NCBI GenBank assembly: GCA_003416985.1
Contig: QVIN01000001.1
Span: forward strand, 620,001-684,000
Direction of reading: 5' to 3'
Source: Duganella sp. BJB480
GTDB taxonomy: Bacteria; Pseudomonadota; Gammaproteobacteria; Burkholderiales; Burkholderiaceae_D
DNA length: 64,000 nucleotides
Part shown: positions 49,521-59,288 of the stretch, piece by piece
Layout of the letters: the number at the start of each line of letters is the position of its first letter
Numbering within the stretch: the stretch's first letter is position 1
Position numbers and translations under genes: made by a program
The notes under the pieces: generated by a model
Database searches by the model: none
What the model was told of the DNA's origin: nothing
What the model saw: only the letters and a program-made list of their open reading frames with translations

Positions 49521-52500
49521 ATGAATACCCTGACCATCCCCGTGCCATTCCTGGCCGATCCGCACTACGCGCTGGACGACAACCTGACCCGCGCCGAAGG
49601 CCGCGTGTTCCTGACCGGCACCCAGGCGCTGGTGCGCCTGCTGTGCATGCAAAAGCTCAGCGACGAAGCGCGTCAACTCAACACCGCCGGTTTCGTCAGC
49701 GGCTACCGCGGCTCGCCGCTGGGCGCCGTGGACCAGGAACTGTGGCGCGCCAAGGACCTGCTGCAAGGCCACCACATCGAATTCCTCCCGGCGATCAACG
49801 AGGAACTGGGCGCGACCGCCGTCATGGGCTCGCAGCAGGTGGAGGCCGACCCGACCCGCAAGGTCGACGGCGTGTTCGCCATGTGGTACGGCAAAGGGCC
49901 GGGCGTGGACCGCGCCGGCGACGCGCTCAAGCACGGCCACGTCTACGGCTCGTCGCCGCATGGCGGCGTGCTGGTGATACTGGGCGACGATCATGGCTGC
50001 GTGTCGTCGTCGATGCCGCACCAGAGCGAACAGGCGCTGATCGCCTGGGGCATGCCGGTGATTAATCCGGCCAACATCCAGGAGTACATGGAGTTCGGCC
50101 TGTACGGCTGGGCCATGTCGCGCTACTCGGGCGCGTGGAGCGGCTTCAAGGCCATCTCGGAGACGGTGGAGGGTGGCGCGGTGGTCGAGCTGCCGCCACT
50201 GCCGCAGTACGCCGAGCCGGCAGATTACACGGCGCCGCCGGACGGCCTGCACAACCGCTGGCCGGACCTGCCGGGCCTCGCGCTGGAGCAGCGCGCCGCC
50301 GCCAAGCTGGAGGCGGTGCAGGCCTTCGCCCGCGCCAATTCCATCGACAAGCTGGTGGTGCCGGCGCCGCGCGCCGCCATCGGCATCATCAGCGCCGGCA
50401 AGGCCTATCTCGATTTGCTGGAGGCGCTCGAGCGCATGCAGTTGTCGCTCGAACGGCTGGAGCAGCTGGGCGTGCGCCTGTACAAGCCGGGCCTGACGTA
50501 TCCGCTGGAGCGCACCCGCCTGTCGGCATTCGCCGAGGGACTGGCCGAGATCCTGGTGGTCGAAGAGAAGGGCGCGGTCATCGAGCAGCAGGTCAAGAAC
50601 CTGTTCTACAACCTGCCGCACGAGCAGCGTCCCATCGTGATCGGCAAGACCGACCGGCATGGCGACGCGCTGCTGTCGGCGCTGGGCGAGCTGCGGCCAT
50701 CGCGCATCGCGCCGGCGCTGGTGCGCTGGCTGGCGCCGCATTTCCCGCAACTGGACCTGGCGCGCATGCTGCCGGACTTCTGCGCCGCCGAGCTGCTGTC
50801 GAACGGCGCCGATGGCGTCAAGCGCACGCCGTATTTCTGCTCCGGCTGTCCGCACAACACCTCGACCCGCGTGCCGGAAGGCAGCCGCGCTCTGGCCGGC
50901 ATCGGCTGCCACTTCATGGCGACATGGATGAAGCGCGACACGAATTACCTGTCGCAGATGGGCGGCGAGGGCGTGAGCTGGGTTGGCTCCTCGCGCTTCG
51001 TCGGCGAGCCGCATGTGTTCCAGAACCTGGGCGACGGCACCTTCTACCATTCGGGATCGCTGGCGATACGGCAGGCCATCGCCGCGCGCACCAACATCAC
51101 CTACAAGATCCTGTACAACGACGCGGTGGCCATGACCGGCGGCCAGCCGGTGGACGGCAGCCTGTCGGTGCCGCAGATCGTGCAGCAGGTGTGCAGCGAG
51201 GGCGCGAAGAAAGTCGTGGTGGTCACCGATGCGCCGGAAAACTATCAGGGCGTGACGCTGCCGCAAGGCGTGACCGTGCACCACCGCAGCGAGCTCGATG
51301 CCATGCAGCGCATGCTGCGCGAGATCGCCGGCGTGACGGTGCTGGTGTACGACCAGACCTGCGCCGCCGAGAAGCGCCGCCGCCGCAAGAAGAACAAGCC
51401 GGGCAAGGTGGTCTTCCCCGATCCGGCGCGGCGCATGGTGGTCAATCCGGCCGTGTGCGAAGGCTGCGGCGATTGCGGCGTGCAGTCGAACTGCCTGTCC
51501 ATCCTGCCTCTGGAGACGGAGCTGGGACGCAAGCGCCAGATCGAACAGCCGTCCTGCAACAAGGACTACTCGTGCGTCGAGGGCTTCTGCCCGAGCTTCG
51601 TCTCGGTGCTGGGCGGCGCGCTGCGCAAGCCGGAAAGCGTGAAGCTGTCGCTGGCCGATCTGGAGCAGGCGCTGGCCGCCTATCCGCAGCCGCCGCGCCA
51701 CGCGCTGGCCAAGCCGTTCGAGATATTGGTGGCCGGCGTCGGCGGCACAGGCATCGTCACCGTCGGCGCGCTGATCTCGATGGCCGCCCACCTGGAAGGC
51801 AAGGGTGCCTCCACGCTGGACTTCATGGGCTTCGCGCAGAAGGGCGGCGCGGTGCTGTCGCATGTGCGCGTGGCCTCGTCGCCATCGCGCCTGAACCAGG
51901 TCCGCATCGACCTGCGCCAGGCCGACGCGGTGTTCGCCTGCGACCTGGTGGTGGCGGCGATGCCGGACAGCCTTTCCGTCATGCGCCACGGGCACACCAA
52001 AGTGGTGGCCAACGAGCGCGAAATCCCCACCGCCGAATTCACCCGCGAGCGCGACGCCTCCATCAACAAGGACGGCCTGCTGGAGAAGCTGGCCGCGTCG
52101 GCCGGCACGGAGAACCTGTCGCAGCTCGACGCGCAGGAAACGGCGGCGCGCTTCCTCGGCGATCCTATCGGCGGCAATATCCTGTTGATGGGCTATGCGT
52201 GGCAACTGGGGCTGGTGCCGGTCGGGCTGGAGGCGCTGATGCGGGCGATCGAATTGAACGCCGTCGCCATCGACATGAACAAGCGCGCCTTCATGCTGGG
52301 CCGCCTGGCCGCCGCCGACCGCGCCGCGCTGGATCGTTTAGTGCAGCCGTCGCAGCAGGTGATCCAGTTCGCCGCGCCGAAGTCGCTGGCCGAAACCGTG
52401 GCCTTCCGCGTCGACTGGCTGACCAAGTACCAGAACGCCGCCTACGCGCGCCAGTACTTCGATGCGGTGACCGCCGTCGAGCTGCGCGAGATCGCGCTGG

Positions 52501-53051
52501 AAGGCAGCGGCTCGCGCAAGCAGCTGAGCAAGGCGGTGGCGCGCAATCTGTTCAAGGTCATGGCCTACAAGGACGAGTACGAAGTGGCGCGACTGCATGC
52601 CGATCCCGCCTTCCGCGCGCAGATCGCCGCGCAGTTCGACGGCGACTACAAGCTGGCCTTCCATCTGGCGCCGCCGCTGCTGGCGCGCCGCAAGCCCGGT
52701 TCCGACGTGCCGGCCAAGATGACGTTCGGCGGCTGGATGATGCCGGCCTTCGGCGCGCTGGCCTGGCTCAAGTCCCTGCGCGGCACGCCGTTCGACGTCT
52801 TCGGCTACACGCGGGAGCGCAAGCGCGAACGCGCGCTGCGCGACCGCTACCTGGCCTTCGCCGAAGAACTGGCGTCCGGTCTGCGGGTCGACAACAAGGA
52901 GGCGGCGCTGAAGCTGGCGCAGTTGCCGGACCAGGTGCGCGGCTACGGCCACGTGAAGCTGGCGGCGCTGGACAAGGCCGATGCGCAGTGGACCGAACTG
53001 GCCGCGCGCTTCCGCGCCGCCAGGGTGGTGGAACTGAAGCGCCAGGCCTGA
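49521..53051 (+). CDS. Indolepyruvate ferredoxin oxidoreductase (fused IorAB type)
   Basis: A 1176-residue enzyme. An N-terminal TPP-dependent region (about 25-450, with GFVSGYRGSPLGAVD and AVMGSQQVE) is followed by a C-terminal TPP domain (about 460-630, SGCPHNTSTRVPEGS and GGEGVSWVGSS). A ferredoxin-like cluster region follows near 650-690 (CEGCGDCGVQSNC then CVEGFCPSF), and a gamma-type domain (about 730-930) begins AGVGGTGIVTVGALI. It decarboxylates aryl-pyruvates, mainly indolepyruvate and phenylpyruvate, to aryl-acetyl-CoA with ferredoxin. A longer in-frame extension upstream is not supported. Confidence 0.92.
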   Translation: MNTLTIPVPFLADPHYALDDNLTRAEGRVFLTGTQALVRLLCMQKLSDEARQLNTAGFVSGYRGSPLGAVDQELWRAKDLLQGHHIEFLPAINEELGATAVMGSQQVEADPTRKVDGVFAMWYGKGPGVDRAGDALKHGHVYGSSPHGGVLVILGDDHGCVSSSMPHQSEQALIAWGMPVINPANIQEYMEFGLYGWAMSRYSGAWSGFKAISETVEGGAVVELPPLPQYAEPADYTAPPDGLHNRWPDLPGLALEQRAAAKLEAVQAFARANSIDKLVVPAPRAAIGIISAGKAYLDLLEALERMQLSLERLEQLGVRLYKPGLTYPLERTRLSAFAEGLAEILVVEEKGAVIEQQVKNLFYNLPHEQRPIVIGKTDRHGDALLSALGELRPSRIAPALVRWLAPHFPQLDLARMLPDFCAAELLSNGADGVKRTPYFCSGCPHNTSTRVPEGSRALAGIGCHFMATWMKRDTNYLSQMGGEGVSWVGSSRFVGEPHVFQNLGDGTFYHSGSLAIRQAIAARTNITYKILYNDAVAMTGGQPVDGSLSVPQIVQQVCSEGAKKVVVVTDAPENYQGVTLPQGVTVHHRSELDAMQRMLREIAGVTVLVYDQTCAAEKRRRRKKNKPGKVVFPDPARRMVVNPAVCEGCGDCGVQSNCLSILPLETELGRKRQIEQPSCNKDYSCVEGFCPSFVSVLGGALRKPESVKLSLADLEQALAAYPQPPRHALAKPFEILVAGVGGTGIVTVGALISMAAHLEGKGASTLDFMGFAQKGGAVLSHVRVASSPSRLNQVRIDLRQADAVFACDLVVAAMPDSLSVMRHGHTKVVANEREIPTAEFTRERDASINKDGLLEKLAASAGTENLSQLDAQETAARFLGDPIGGNILLMGYAWQLGLVPVGLEALMRAIELNAVAIDMNKRAFMLGRLAAADRAALDRLVQPSQQVIQFAAPKSLAETVAFRVDWLTKYQNAAYARQYFDAVTAVELREIALEGSGSRKQLSKAVARNLFKVMAYKDEYEVARLHADPAFRAQIAAQFDGDYKLAFHLAPPLLARRKPGSDVPAKMTFGGWMMPAFGALAWLKSLRGTPFDVFGYTRERKRERALRDRYLAFAEELASGLRVDNKEAALKLAQLPDQVRGYGHVKLAALDKADAQWTELAARFRAARVVELKRQA

Positions 53052-54194
53052 TCAGTTCCTGGCCGGGTCGTAGGACAGCTCGGCCTTGTAGCCGTCCGGC
53101 GCGATCGAGGTATCGAAAGGATAGCTGCCGTAGTTCTGCTGGTCGACCAGTCCGAGGTTGACCAGGATGGTGTGCGGCAGGTCCTTGCCACGACCCTCCA
53201 GCAGGTTGACGGCGGCGTTGATGGCCACCCGCGCCTGGCTCACGCCCTTGGTGTCGGCGGCGGCGTAGATGTCGCCGCCGCGGATCAGGCGGGCGATTTC
53301 GTCGGTCAGGTCGTAGGCCACCACGCGCAGCTTGCCCTTCAAGCCGGCCGCCTTGATCGGCTGGACCGCGGCCGGCGCGCAGCCGGTGCAGCCAAGCAGG
53401 TAATCGAGCTTGGCGCCGTGCTTGGCCAGCAGCTGCGCCGCCAGTTGCGATTGAATCTGGCGGTCGCTGTCGCCGTAGCGGATGTCGATGATGTTGACCG
53501 GGATCGCCGCTTCCTGCGCGGCGATGCGGGTGCCGTCGACCTCACCCTTGACCCAGCCCGCGCCCATGGGGCCGGGCAGCAGCGCGATGTTGACCGACTT
53601 CAGGCCGCGCTGCTGGGCGTCGCGCACCATCCAGCGCGTCGCCTCCACGCCCATGTTGCGCAGCGAGGTCGTGACCTTGATGGTCAGGTCGTCGCTGCGG
53701 CTGTCGTTGGCCAGCTCGAACACCGGTATGCCGGCGGCGCGTGCCTTGGCGATCGAGTTGTTATTGGCCGTCATGCCGATCGGCGAGATGACGATGGCGT
53801 CGTACTTGGCGGCGATGGCGGCGTCCATCTGGCGCAGCTGGCCTTTCAGGTCGTCGTAGCCGGTGGCCGGCAGGATGTCGACCGCGACCCCGAGCCGGCG
53901 CGCCTCGCTGATGACGCCATAGCTGCAGCCGACCCAGTACGGATCCTTCAAATGCGGGAACAGGAAGGCGATGCGCCAATGCTTGCTGGCCTTGGGCGCC
54001 ATCGCATAGCTGCCGGGGACCACGCGGCCGCTGGCCAGCGCGTCGTCGGCCGAGCCGTTGGCCTGCAGCGGGCGGAAGATCGATACCACCGGCACCGGCG
54101 CGAATTTGGCGATGGGCGCCGCCGGGGCGGCGATGGCGGGCAGGATGCCCAGTGCGCCAAGGCTGGCCAGTACTCGTAAACGGCGTTTGAACAT
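53052..54194 (-). CDS. TorT-like periplasmic binding protein
   Basis: A 380-residue exported protein: signal peptide (1-25), then a type I periplasmic-binding fold with WRIAFLFPHLKDPYWVGCSYGVISEARRLG and KYDAIVISPIGMTANNNSIAKARAAGIPVFELAND. This matches TorT, which binds TMAO and feeds the TorS/TorR system. No TorS, TorR or TMAO reductase is nearby, so the ligand and partner are uncertain. Cysteines in the late LGCTGCAPAA loop could form a disulfide. Confidence 0.8.
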   Translation of the reverse strand: MFKRRLRVLASLGALGILPAIAAPAAPIAKFAPVPVVSIFRPLQANGSADDALASGRVVPGSYAMAPKASKHWRIAFLFPHLKDPYWVGCSYGVISEARRLGVAVDILPATGYDDLKGQLRQMDAAIAAKYDAIVISPIGMTANNNSIAKARAAGIPVFELANDSRSDDLTIKVTTSLRNMGVEATRWMVRDAQQRGLKSVNIALLPGPMGAGWVKGEVDGTRIAAQEAAIPVNIIDIRYGDSDRQIQSQLAAQLLAKHGAKLDYLLGCTGCAPAAVQPIKAAGLKGKLRVVAYDLTDEIARLIRGGDIYAAADTKGVSQARVAINAAVNLLEGRGKDLPHTILVNLGLVDQQNYGSYPFDTSIAPDGYKAELSYDPARN

Positions 54195-54273
54195 ACGATG
54201 TTTTTCTTCCGGTTCGGCGGATGGAGCGTGTTTAGTACAATTCTAACCGCATCGGCTGGCGCGAGGGGCGTGC

Positions 54274-54285
54274 TGACAATTGTCA
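54274..54285. promoter_or_regulatory. Perfect palindrome between torT-like and amidohydrolase genes
   Basis: TGACAATTGTCA, a perfect 12-bp palindrome, lies in the 170-bp divergent intergenic region, 80 bases from each start. Another half-like TGTCA follows at 54286. A dimeric regulator could bind here; none is encoded immediately beside it. Confidence 0.4.
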
Positions 54286-54364
54286 TGTCAAAGTTGTGGC
54301 ATTTGCGTCTGGTTTGCCCCCGCAGCTCGCGGCACACTGTCGTCATTCCAACCTGGAGACTACG

Positions 54365-56161
54365 ATGAAACCTGTAATTTCGACTGTGCTGTTCGCTTGT
54401 GGCCTCGGCCTGACCCTCCCGGCGCTGGCCGACACCTGGCTGGTACGCGACGCCCGCGTGTTCGACGGTGAGCAAATGCACGCCAAACGCTCGGTTCTAA
54501 TCAAGGACGACAAGATCGCCGACGCCGACTTTCACGGCGCGGTGCCGGCCGGCGCCCACGTCGTCGACGGCGCCGGGCGCACGCTGCTGCCAGGCCTGAT
54601 CGACGCCCACGTCCACGCCTACCAACACCTGGAGCTGCCGCTGATGTTCGGCGTGACCACGCAGATCGACATGTTCACCGCTGTGGAAACGATGCAGGCG
54701 ATGAGCGAGAAAATGCGCGCCAACGCCAATCACGGCCAGGCCGACCTGTATTCGGCCGGCACGCTGGCCACCGCGCCGGAGGGCCACGGCACCGAATACG
54801 GCGTGCCGATCCCCACGCTGACGCGTCCCGAGGACGCCCAGGCCTTCGTCGACGCCCGCATCGCCGAGGGCTCATACTTCATCAAGATCGTGATGGAGAG
54901 CGGTTGGCCCGGCCATCCGATGAAAACGCTGGACCTGCCGACGGTGAAAGCCGTCATCGCGGCCGCCCATGCGCGCGGCAAGCTGGCGGTGGTCCACATC
55001 AGCAAGCTGGCCGACGCCCGCGCCGCGCTGGAGGCGGGCGCCGACGGCCTGGCACACCTGTTCAACGCCCGCGCCATGAGCGGCGAGGAAGTGGCCGCCT
55101 TCGTCCAGTTGGCGCAGCAGAAGCACGCCTTCATCATCCCGACCCTGAGCGTGCTGGAAAGCGTCGCCGGCCTGCGCGAGGAGGACGTGATGGGTGACGC
55201 CGGCCTGGCGGCCCTGCTCACCAAGGAGCAGATGGCGCCGTTGAAGTCCCCGTACAGCCCCCAGCCCAATCCCGCGCTGATGGCGGCGCCGCGGCAGCTG
55301 GTGGCGGCGCTGGGCAAGGCCGGCGTGCCGGTACTGGCCGGCACCGACGCCGGAAACGCCGGCACCCAGCACGGTGTGAGCCTGCTGCACGAGGTGCGCT
55401 CGCTGGTGGAGGCCGGGCTGACGCCGCAGCAGGCGCTGGCCGCCGCCACGTCGGCGCCGGCGCGCGCCTTCAGGCTGGCCGATCGCGGCCGCATCGCCAA
55501 GGGCTACAAGGCCGACCTGCTGCTGGTGCAGGGCGACGCCGGCAGCGATATCGGCGCGCTGCACCACATCGTCGAAGTGTGGAAGGACGGCGATGCCGCC
55601 AGCCCGCTGCGCAAGGCCCAGCAAGACAAGGTGGCGCAGGAGCTGGCGCCGCGCACGCAGCCGGCGATGGCGCTGCCGGACGGCGGCCGTATCAGCCAGT
55701 TCACGGCCGACAAGCTGGCCAGCCCGATCGGCATGGGCTGGGTGCCGTCCACCGACCAATTCGCCGGCGGCAAATCCACCGTCGAACTGAAGGTGCGGGA
55801 GGCCGGCACGGTCGCGGTGAACGCGAAGGTGGTGCCCGGCTTTGCCTATCCCTGGGCCGGACTGGCCTTCATGCCGGGCGCGCAGATCATGCAGCCGGCC
55901 GACCTGCGCGGCGCCAAGGTGCTGCGATTCCGCGTCAAGGGCGACGGCCGGCGCTACAATGTCGCCGTCTTGTCGAGCGGGTTGACCATCCCGGTCAACC
56001 AGGGCTTCGAGACCTCGGACGAATGGAAAGAGGTGGCGCTGCCGTTCGACCGCTTCAACGGCATCGACTTCGGCGCCGTGACCATGATAGCGTTCAACGC
56101 CGGCCCGGCGGTGGGCGACTACCAGTTCCAGATCGCCGACGTGCGGCTGGTGAACGAATAA
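54365..56161 (+). CDS. Exported amidohydrolase with C-terminal CIA30-like domain
   Basis: A 598-residue protein. Signal peptide (1-20, ALAD). The amidohydrolase barrel (about 22-420) has GLIDAHVHAYQH (H-x-H metal pair), the KIVMESGWP lysine segment, VVHISKLADA and the AGTDAGN aspartate. The C-terminal 140 residues form a beta-sandwich like CIA30/galactose-binding proteins (GKSTVELKVREAG, FRVKGDGRRYNVAVLSS, FDRFNGIDFG). The fusion suggests a carbohydrate- or polymer-bound substrate. GGAGA precedes the ATG. Confidence 0.82.
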   Translation: MKPVISTVLFACGLGLTLPALADTWLVRDARVFDGEQMHAKRSVLIKDDKIADADFHGAVPAGAHVVDGAGRTLLPGLIDAHVHAYQHLELPLMFGVTTQIDMFTAVETMQAMSEKMRANANHGQADLYSAGTLATAPEGHGTEYGVPIPTLTRPEDAQAFVDARIAEGSYFIKIVMESGWPGHPMKTLDLPTVKAVIAAAHARGKLAVVHISKLADARAALEAGADGLAHLFNARAMSGEEVAAFVQLAQQKHAFIIPTLSVLESVAGLREEDVMGDAGLAALLTKEQMAPLKSPYSPQPNPALMAAPRQLVAALGKAGVPVLAGTDAGNAGTQHGVSLLHEVRSLVEAGLTPQQALAAATSAPARAFRLADRGRIAKGYKADLLLVQGDAGSDIGALHHIVEVWKDGDAASPLRKAQQDKVAQELAPRTQPAMALPDGGRISQFTADKLASPIGMGWVPSTDQFAGGKSTVELKVREAGTVAVNAKVVPGFAYPWAGLAFMPGAQIMQPADLRGAKVLRFRVKGDGRRYNVAVLSSGLTIPVNQGFETSDEWKEVALPFDRFNGIDFGAVTMIAFNAGPAVGDYQFQIADVRLVNE

Positions 56162-56177
56162 CAGAACGGGGAAGAGC

Positions 56178-57293
56178 TTGGGCATTGGACAGAATGTAGT
56201 GAACGCGCTGCGCGCACCGTGGGTGCCGCCGGCCTCGGGCAAGGCACCATACCTATGGGCGTGGTCGTTCCTGTTCATCGTGTGGAAGTACGTCTACGTC
56301 GCCCCCAGCCCGGCCGAGGTGATGTGGCTGGTGTTGACGGTGCTGGTGTTCTTCCCCGTGTATTTCCTCAGCTTCTGGCGCTGCAACCTGCAGGTGCTGC
56401 CGCTGCTGCTGTTCGTGGTGCTGCTCGGCGTGCTGTGGGCGCCGTACAATTCCGGCGCCAGCACCTTCTTCATCTTCGGCTGCGCCATGTGCTCGCGCTT
56501 CGAACGGCGCGGCTATTCCTACCTGGGGATCGCGCTGGTGCTGCTGTGCGCCTGCGTGATGACCCCTTATGTCACGTTGAAGATCAACTTCCTTGCGCCG
56601 GCGCTGATCGTCGGCGGTCCGGTCGGATTCGCCAGCGTCATCGAGGAAAACATGCGGCGCTCGCGCGACCAGCTGCTGCGCAAGCAGGAGGAGGTGGCGC
56701 ACCTGGCGCGCATCGCCGAGCGCGAACGCATCTCGCGCGACCTGCACGACCTGCTGGGCCATACGCTGTCGATGATCACGCTGAAGGCCGAGCTGGCGGG
56801 CAAGCTGCTGGAGCGCGACCCGGCGGCCTGTCGCGATGAGATCCGCGATATCGAACAGACCGCGCGCAACGCCCTGAACGAGGTGCGTTCGGCGGTGACG
56901 GGCATCCGCCAGACCGGCTTCGCGCACGAGCTGGCGACGGCGCGCGCCAGCCTGGCGGCGGCCAGGGTCGGCTTCACCGAGCAGGTGCAGCCGTGCGTGC
57001 TGCCGGCCGCGCTGGAGAACGTGCTGTCGCTGGCGCTGCGCGAGGCGGTGACGAATATCCTGCGCCACGCCGGCGCCTCGCACTGCGAGGTGAGCATGAC
57101 GCTGGAGTCGGGCATGGTGCTGCTGCGGGTGCGCGACAACGGCCAGGCGCTGGAGCGGGGCGGCGCCATCGTGCACGGCTCGGGCCTGAGCGGCATGAAG
57201 GAGCGCGTGACGGCGCTGGGCGGGCGCCTGGCGCTGCGGGTCGACAGCGGACTGGCGCTGGAACTGAGTTTGCCGATGGGAGGGACAGCATGA
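56178..57293 (+). CDS. Membrane sensor histidine kinase (DesK/LiaS type)
   Basis: A 371-residue protein with five or six N-terminal transmembrane helices (about 25-155) and no extracytoplasmic sensor domain. A HisKA_3 dimerisation helix carries His190 in ERERISRDLHDLLGHTLSMI, and HATPase_c ends LELSLPMGG. DesK-type kinases sense membrane fluidity or envelope state. The start is TTG, preceded by GGGGAAGAG; a GTG at 56199 is an alternative. It overlaps its regulator by 4 bases. Confidence 0.88.
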   Translation: MGIGQNVVNALRAPWVPPASGKAPYLWAWSFLFIVWKYVYVAPSPAEVMWLVLTVLVFFPVYFLSFWRCNLQVLPLLLFVVLLGVLWAPYNSGASTFFIFGCAMCSRFERRGYSYLGIALVLLCACVMTPYVTLKINFLAPALIVGGPVGFASVIEENMRRSRDQLLRKQEEVAHLARIAERERISRDLHDLLGHTLSMITLKAELAGKLLERDPAACRDEIRDIEQTARNALNEVRSAVTGIRQTGFAHELATARASLAAARVGFTEQVQPCVLPAALENVLSLALREAVTNILRHAGASHCEVSMTLESGMVLLRVRDNGQALERGGAIVHGSGLSGMKERVTALGGRLALRVDSGLALELSLPMGGTA

Positions 57294-57901
57294 CGATGAT
57301 ATCCGTGGTGATCGCCGAAGACCAGGCGCTGGTGCTGGGCGCGCTGGCCGCGCTGCTCAAGCTGGAGGGCGATCTCGATGTGGTGGGCCGCGCCGCCAAC
57401 GGCCAGCAGGCGCTGGCGCTGTGCCAGTCGCTGCGGCCGGACATCCTGCTGACCGATATCGAGATGCCGCTGATGACCGGGCTGGAACTGGCCGCCGCGC
57501 TGGCCGCGCAAAGCCTGCCGACGCGGGTGATGATCGTGACCACCTTCGCCCGCAGCGGTTATCTGCGGCGCGCGCTGGGCGCGGGCGTGCGCGGCTACCT
57601 GCTCAAGGACGCGCCGGCCGAGACGCTGGCGGCGGCCATCCGCACCGTGCACGCGGGCGGACGCGCCATCGCGCCGGAGCTGGCGCTGGAGAGCTGGAGC
57701 GGCAAGGAGGATCCGCTCAACGAGCGTGAGCGGCAGGTGCTGCGGCTGGCCGGCGAGGGCCGCAGCAGCGGCGACATCGCGCGCCAGATCCACCTGTCCG
57801 AGGGCACGGTGCGCAACTATCTGTCGGAGGCGATCAGCAAGCTCGATGCCGGCAACCGCGTCGAGGCCTTCCGCCTGGCCCGCGATGCAGGCTGGCTGTA
57901 A
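57290..57901 (+). CDS. DesR/LuxR-type response regulator
   Basis: A 203-residue regulator. Receiver with the AEDQALV pocket and Asp56 in LLTDIEMPLMTG; LuxR-type HTH (LNERERQVLRLAGEGRSSGDIARQIHLSEGTVRNYLSEAISKL) at the C-terminus. Such regulators (DesR, LiaR, YvfU) control membrane-lipid or envelope-stress genes. It is the cognate partner of the preceding kinase by overlap. The target gene is not evident nearby; a transporter usually found with this pair is absent. Confidence 0.93.
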   Translation: MTMISVVIAEDQALVLGALAALLKLEGDLDVVGRAANGQQALALCQSLRPDILLTDIEMPLMTGLELAAALAAQSLPTRVMIVTTFARSGYLRRALGAGVRGYLLKDAPAETLAAAIRTVHAGGRAIAPELALESWSGKEDPLNERERQVLRLAGEGRSSGDIARQIHLSEGTVRNYLSEAISKLDAGNRVEAFRLARDAGWL

Positions 57902-57938
57902 TAGAATAGCGCGACTTTTCCCCATCTTAGGAGTTTCC

Positions 57939-58916
57939 ATGCATCGTCATCTCGCAGCGCTGCTGCTGGCCGTGGCCGCGCTCGACGCCGCCGCCAGCGA
58001 ATCGGCCAGCGGCACATTCACCGCGACCCAGTCCTGCGAGGCGTTCGCCTCCTTCGCCAAGCGCACCAATCCGGGCGAGGTCAAGGTCGCCGCCGGCACC
58101 GCCTACACGGTGCGCGAGATTAACAAAGTCGAATACGACTGGCTGCGGGTGGAGGTGCCAGGCGCCGAGCCGTCGCTGCGCTGGGTGCAGCGCAGCTGCG
58201 GCACGCCGGCGCTGGCCGAGCAGGCGGTCAAGGCGCCGTCCGGCGGCAACGGCGGCGAGTCGTGCAGCATCGCCAACAAGCAGGACAGCTATGTGCTGGC
58301 GATCACCTGGCAGCCCGGGTTCTGCGAGCACGTGCCCTACAACGGCAAGAAGCCGGAATGCGACGCCATGAACAGCGGCGCGCTGGAAGCCAAGACCCTG
58401 AGCCTGCACGGCCTGTGGCCGAACAAGAAGGAGTGCGGCACCCGCTACGGCGGTTGCGAGGGCCCGGCTTTCGCGCTGACCAAGGAAACCATCGACAAGG
58501 TGGCGCCGTGGATGCCCAACTTCTACTTCGAGCGCACGTTCGGCGCGTACGAGTGGAACAAGCACGGCAAATGCCAGGCGCTGCCGCCGGACGAGTATTT
58601 CGTCAAGGCCGTGTCGGCGGTCAAGGTGGTGAACGATTCGGAGGTCGGCAAGATCGTGCTGGGCAGCGCGGGCAAGAGCTTCCGCGTCGGCGAGTTCTTC
58701 GACCGCGTCAAGGCGCGCTATGGCGAGCGGGTGGCGGCCAGCATCACGCTGGTGTGCACCCAGCGCAAATACCTGCAGGAGATACGGGTGGCGCTGCCGC
58801 TGGACTTCAGCACCGGCGGCGAGCTGCCGCAACTGGTCGGCAACGCCGCCACGGCGGCGCCGCGCGAGATCGGCTGCGACGACCAGGTGCTGGTCGAGGC
58901 GGCCGGCAGGAACTAG
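57939..58916 (+). CDS. Secreted ribonuclease T2 family protein
   Basis: A 325-residue exported protein. The signal peptide (1-20) is followed by an N-terminal extension (about 25-105) not found in E. coli RNase I. The T2 domain (about 115-310) has CAS1 LHGLWP with His157 and CAS2 EWNKHGKC with His209. It degrades RNA to cyclic phosphates in the periplasm or outside. Six or more cysteines could form disulfides. AGGAG precedes the ATG. Confidence 0.93.
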   Translation: MHRHLAALLLAVAALDAAASESASGTFTATQSCEAFASFAKRTNPGEVKVAAGTAYTVREINKVEYDWLRVEVPGAEPSLRWVQRSCGTPALAEQAVKAPSGGNGGESCSIANKQDSYVLAITWQPGFCEHVPYNGKKPECDAMNSGALEAKTLSLHGLWPNKKECGTRYGGCEGPAFALTKETIDKVAPWMPNFYFERTFGAYEWNKHGKCQALPPDEYFVKAVSAVKVVNDSEVGKIVLGSAGKSFRVGEFFDRVKARYGERVAASITLVCTQRKYLQEIRVALPLDFSTGGELPQLVGNAATAAPREIGCDDQVLVEAAGRN

Positions 58917-58933
58917 ACAGGCTTGGCAGGCGC

Positions 58934-59224
58934 TCAGGCGGCCGGCAATTCCCGCAGTCCGCTCCACGACAGCGACGCCGCTTCCGTCACCAGCACCGAG
59001 ACCCCGGTATGGATGGTTTCCGCCAGGCGGTGGACGGCGTCGCGCACCTCGTTGATGGTTTCGTTGCCGTGGTAGATGAACGTGCCGGGCGGCAGGTGAT
59101 AGGCGCGGCCATCGTCGGCCTTGACGCCGGCGGCGATGTTGTATTTCGACAGTTCGTGGCTCAGGCGCACGATGCTGTCGGCGGCGGCATCGGTAAAGGA
59201 GACGTGAATTATGTAGTTGATCAT
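58934..59224 (-). CDS. Small hypothetical protein
   Basis: A 96-residue soluble protein of alternating strands and helices (YIIHVSFTDAAADSIVRLSHEL, then FIYHGNETINEVRDAVHRLAETI). Not recognised. A strong minus-strand terminator-like hairpin lies 65 bases upstream of its start, which may serve as an attenuator. Convergent with the RNase gene, 17 bases between. Confidence 0.65.
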   Translation of the reverse strand: MINYIIHVSFTDAAADSIVRLSHELSKYNIAAGVKADDGRAYHLPPGTFIYHGNETINEVRDAVHRLAETIHTGVSVLVTEAASLSWSGLRELPAA

Positions 59225-59288
59225 GGTCGGGCCTTGGTTGATGAAGTTGCATCATGCAGCAAGGCCCAGGCAAATGCAATTCAAAGAA

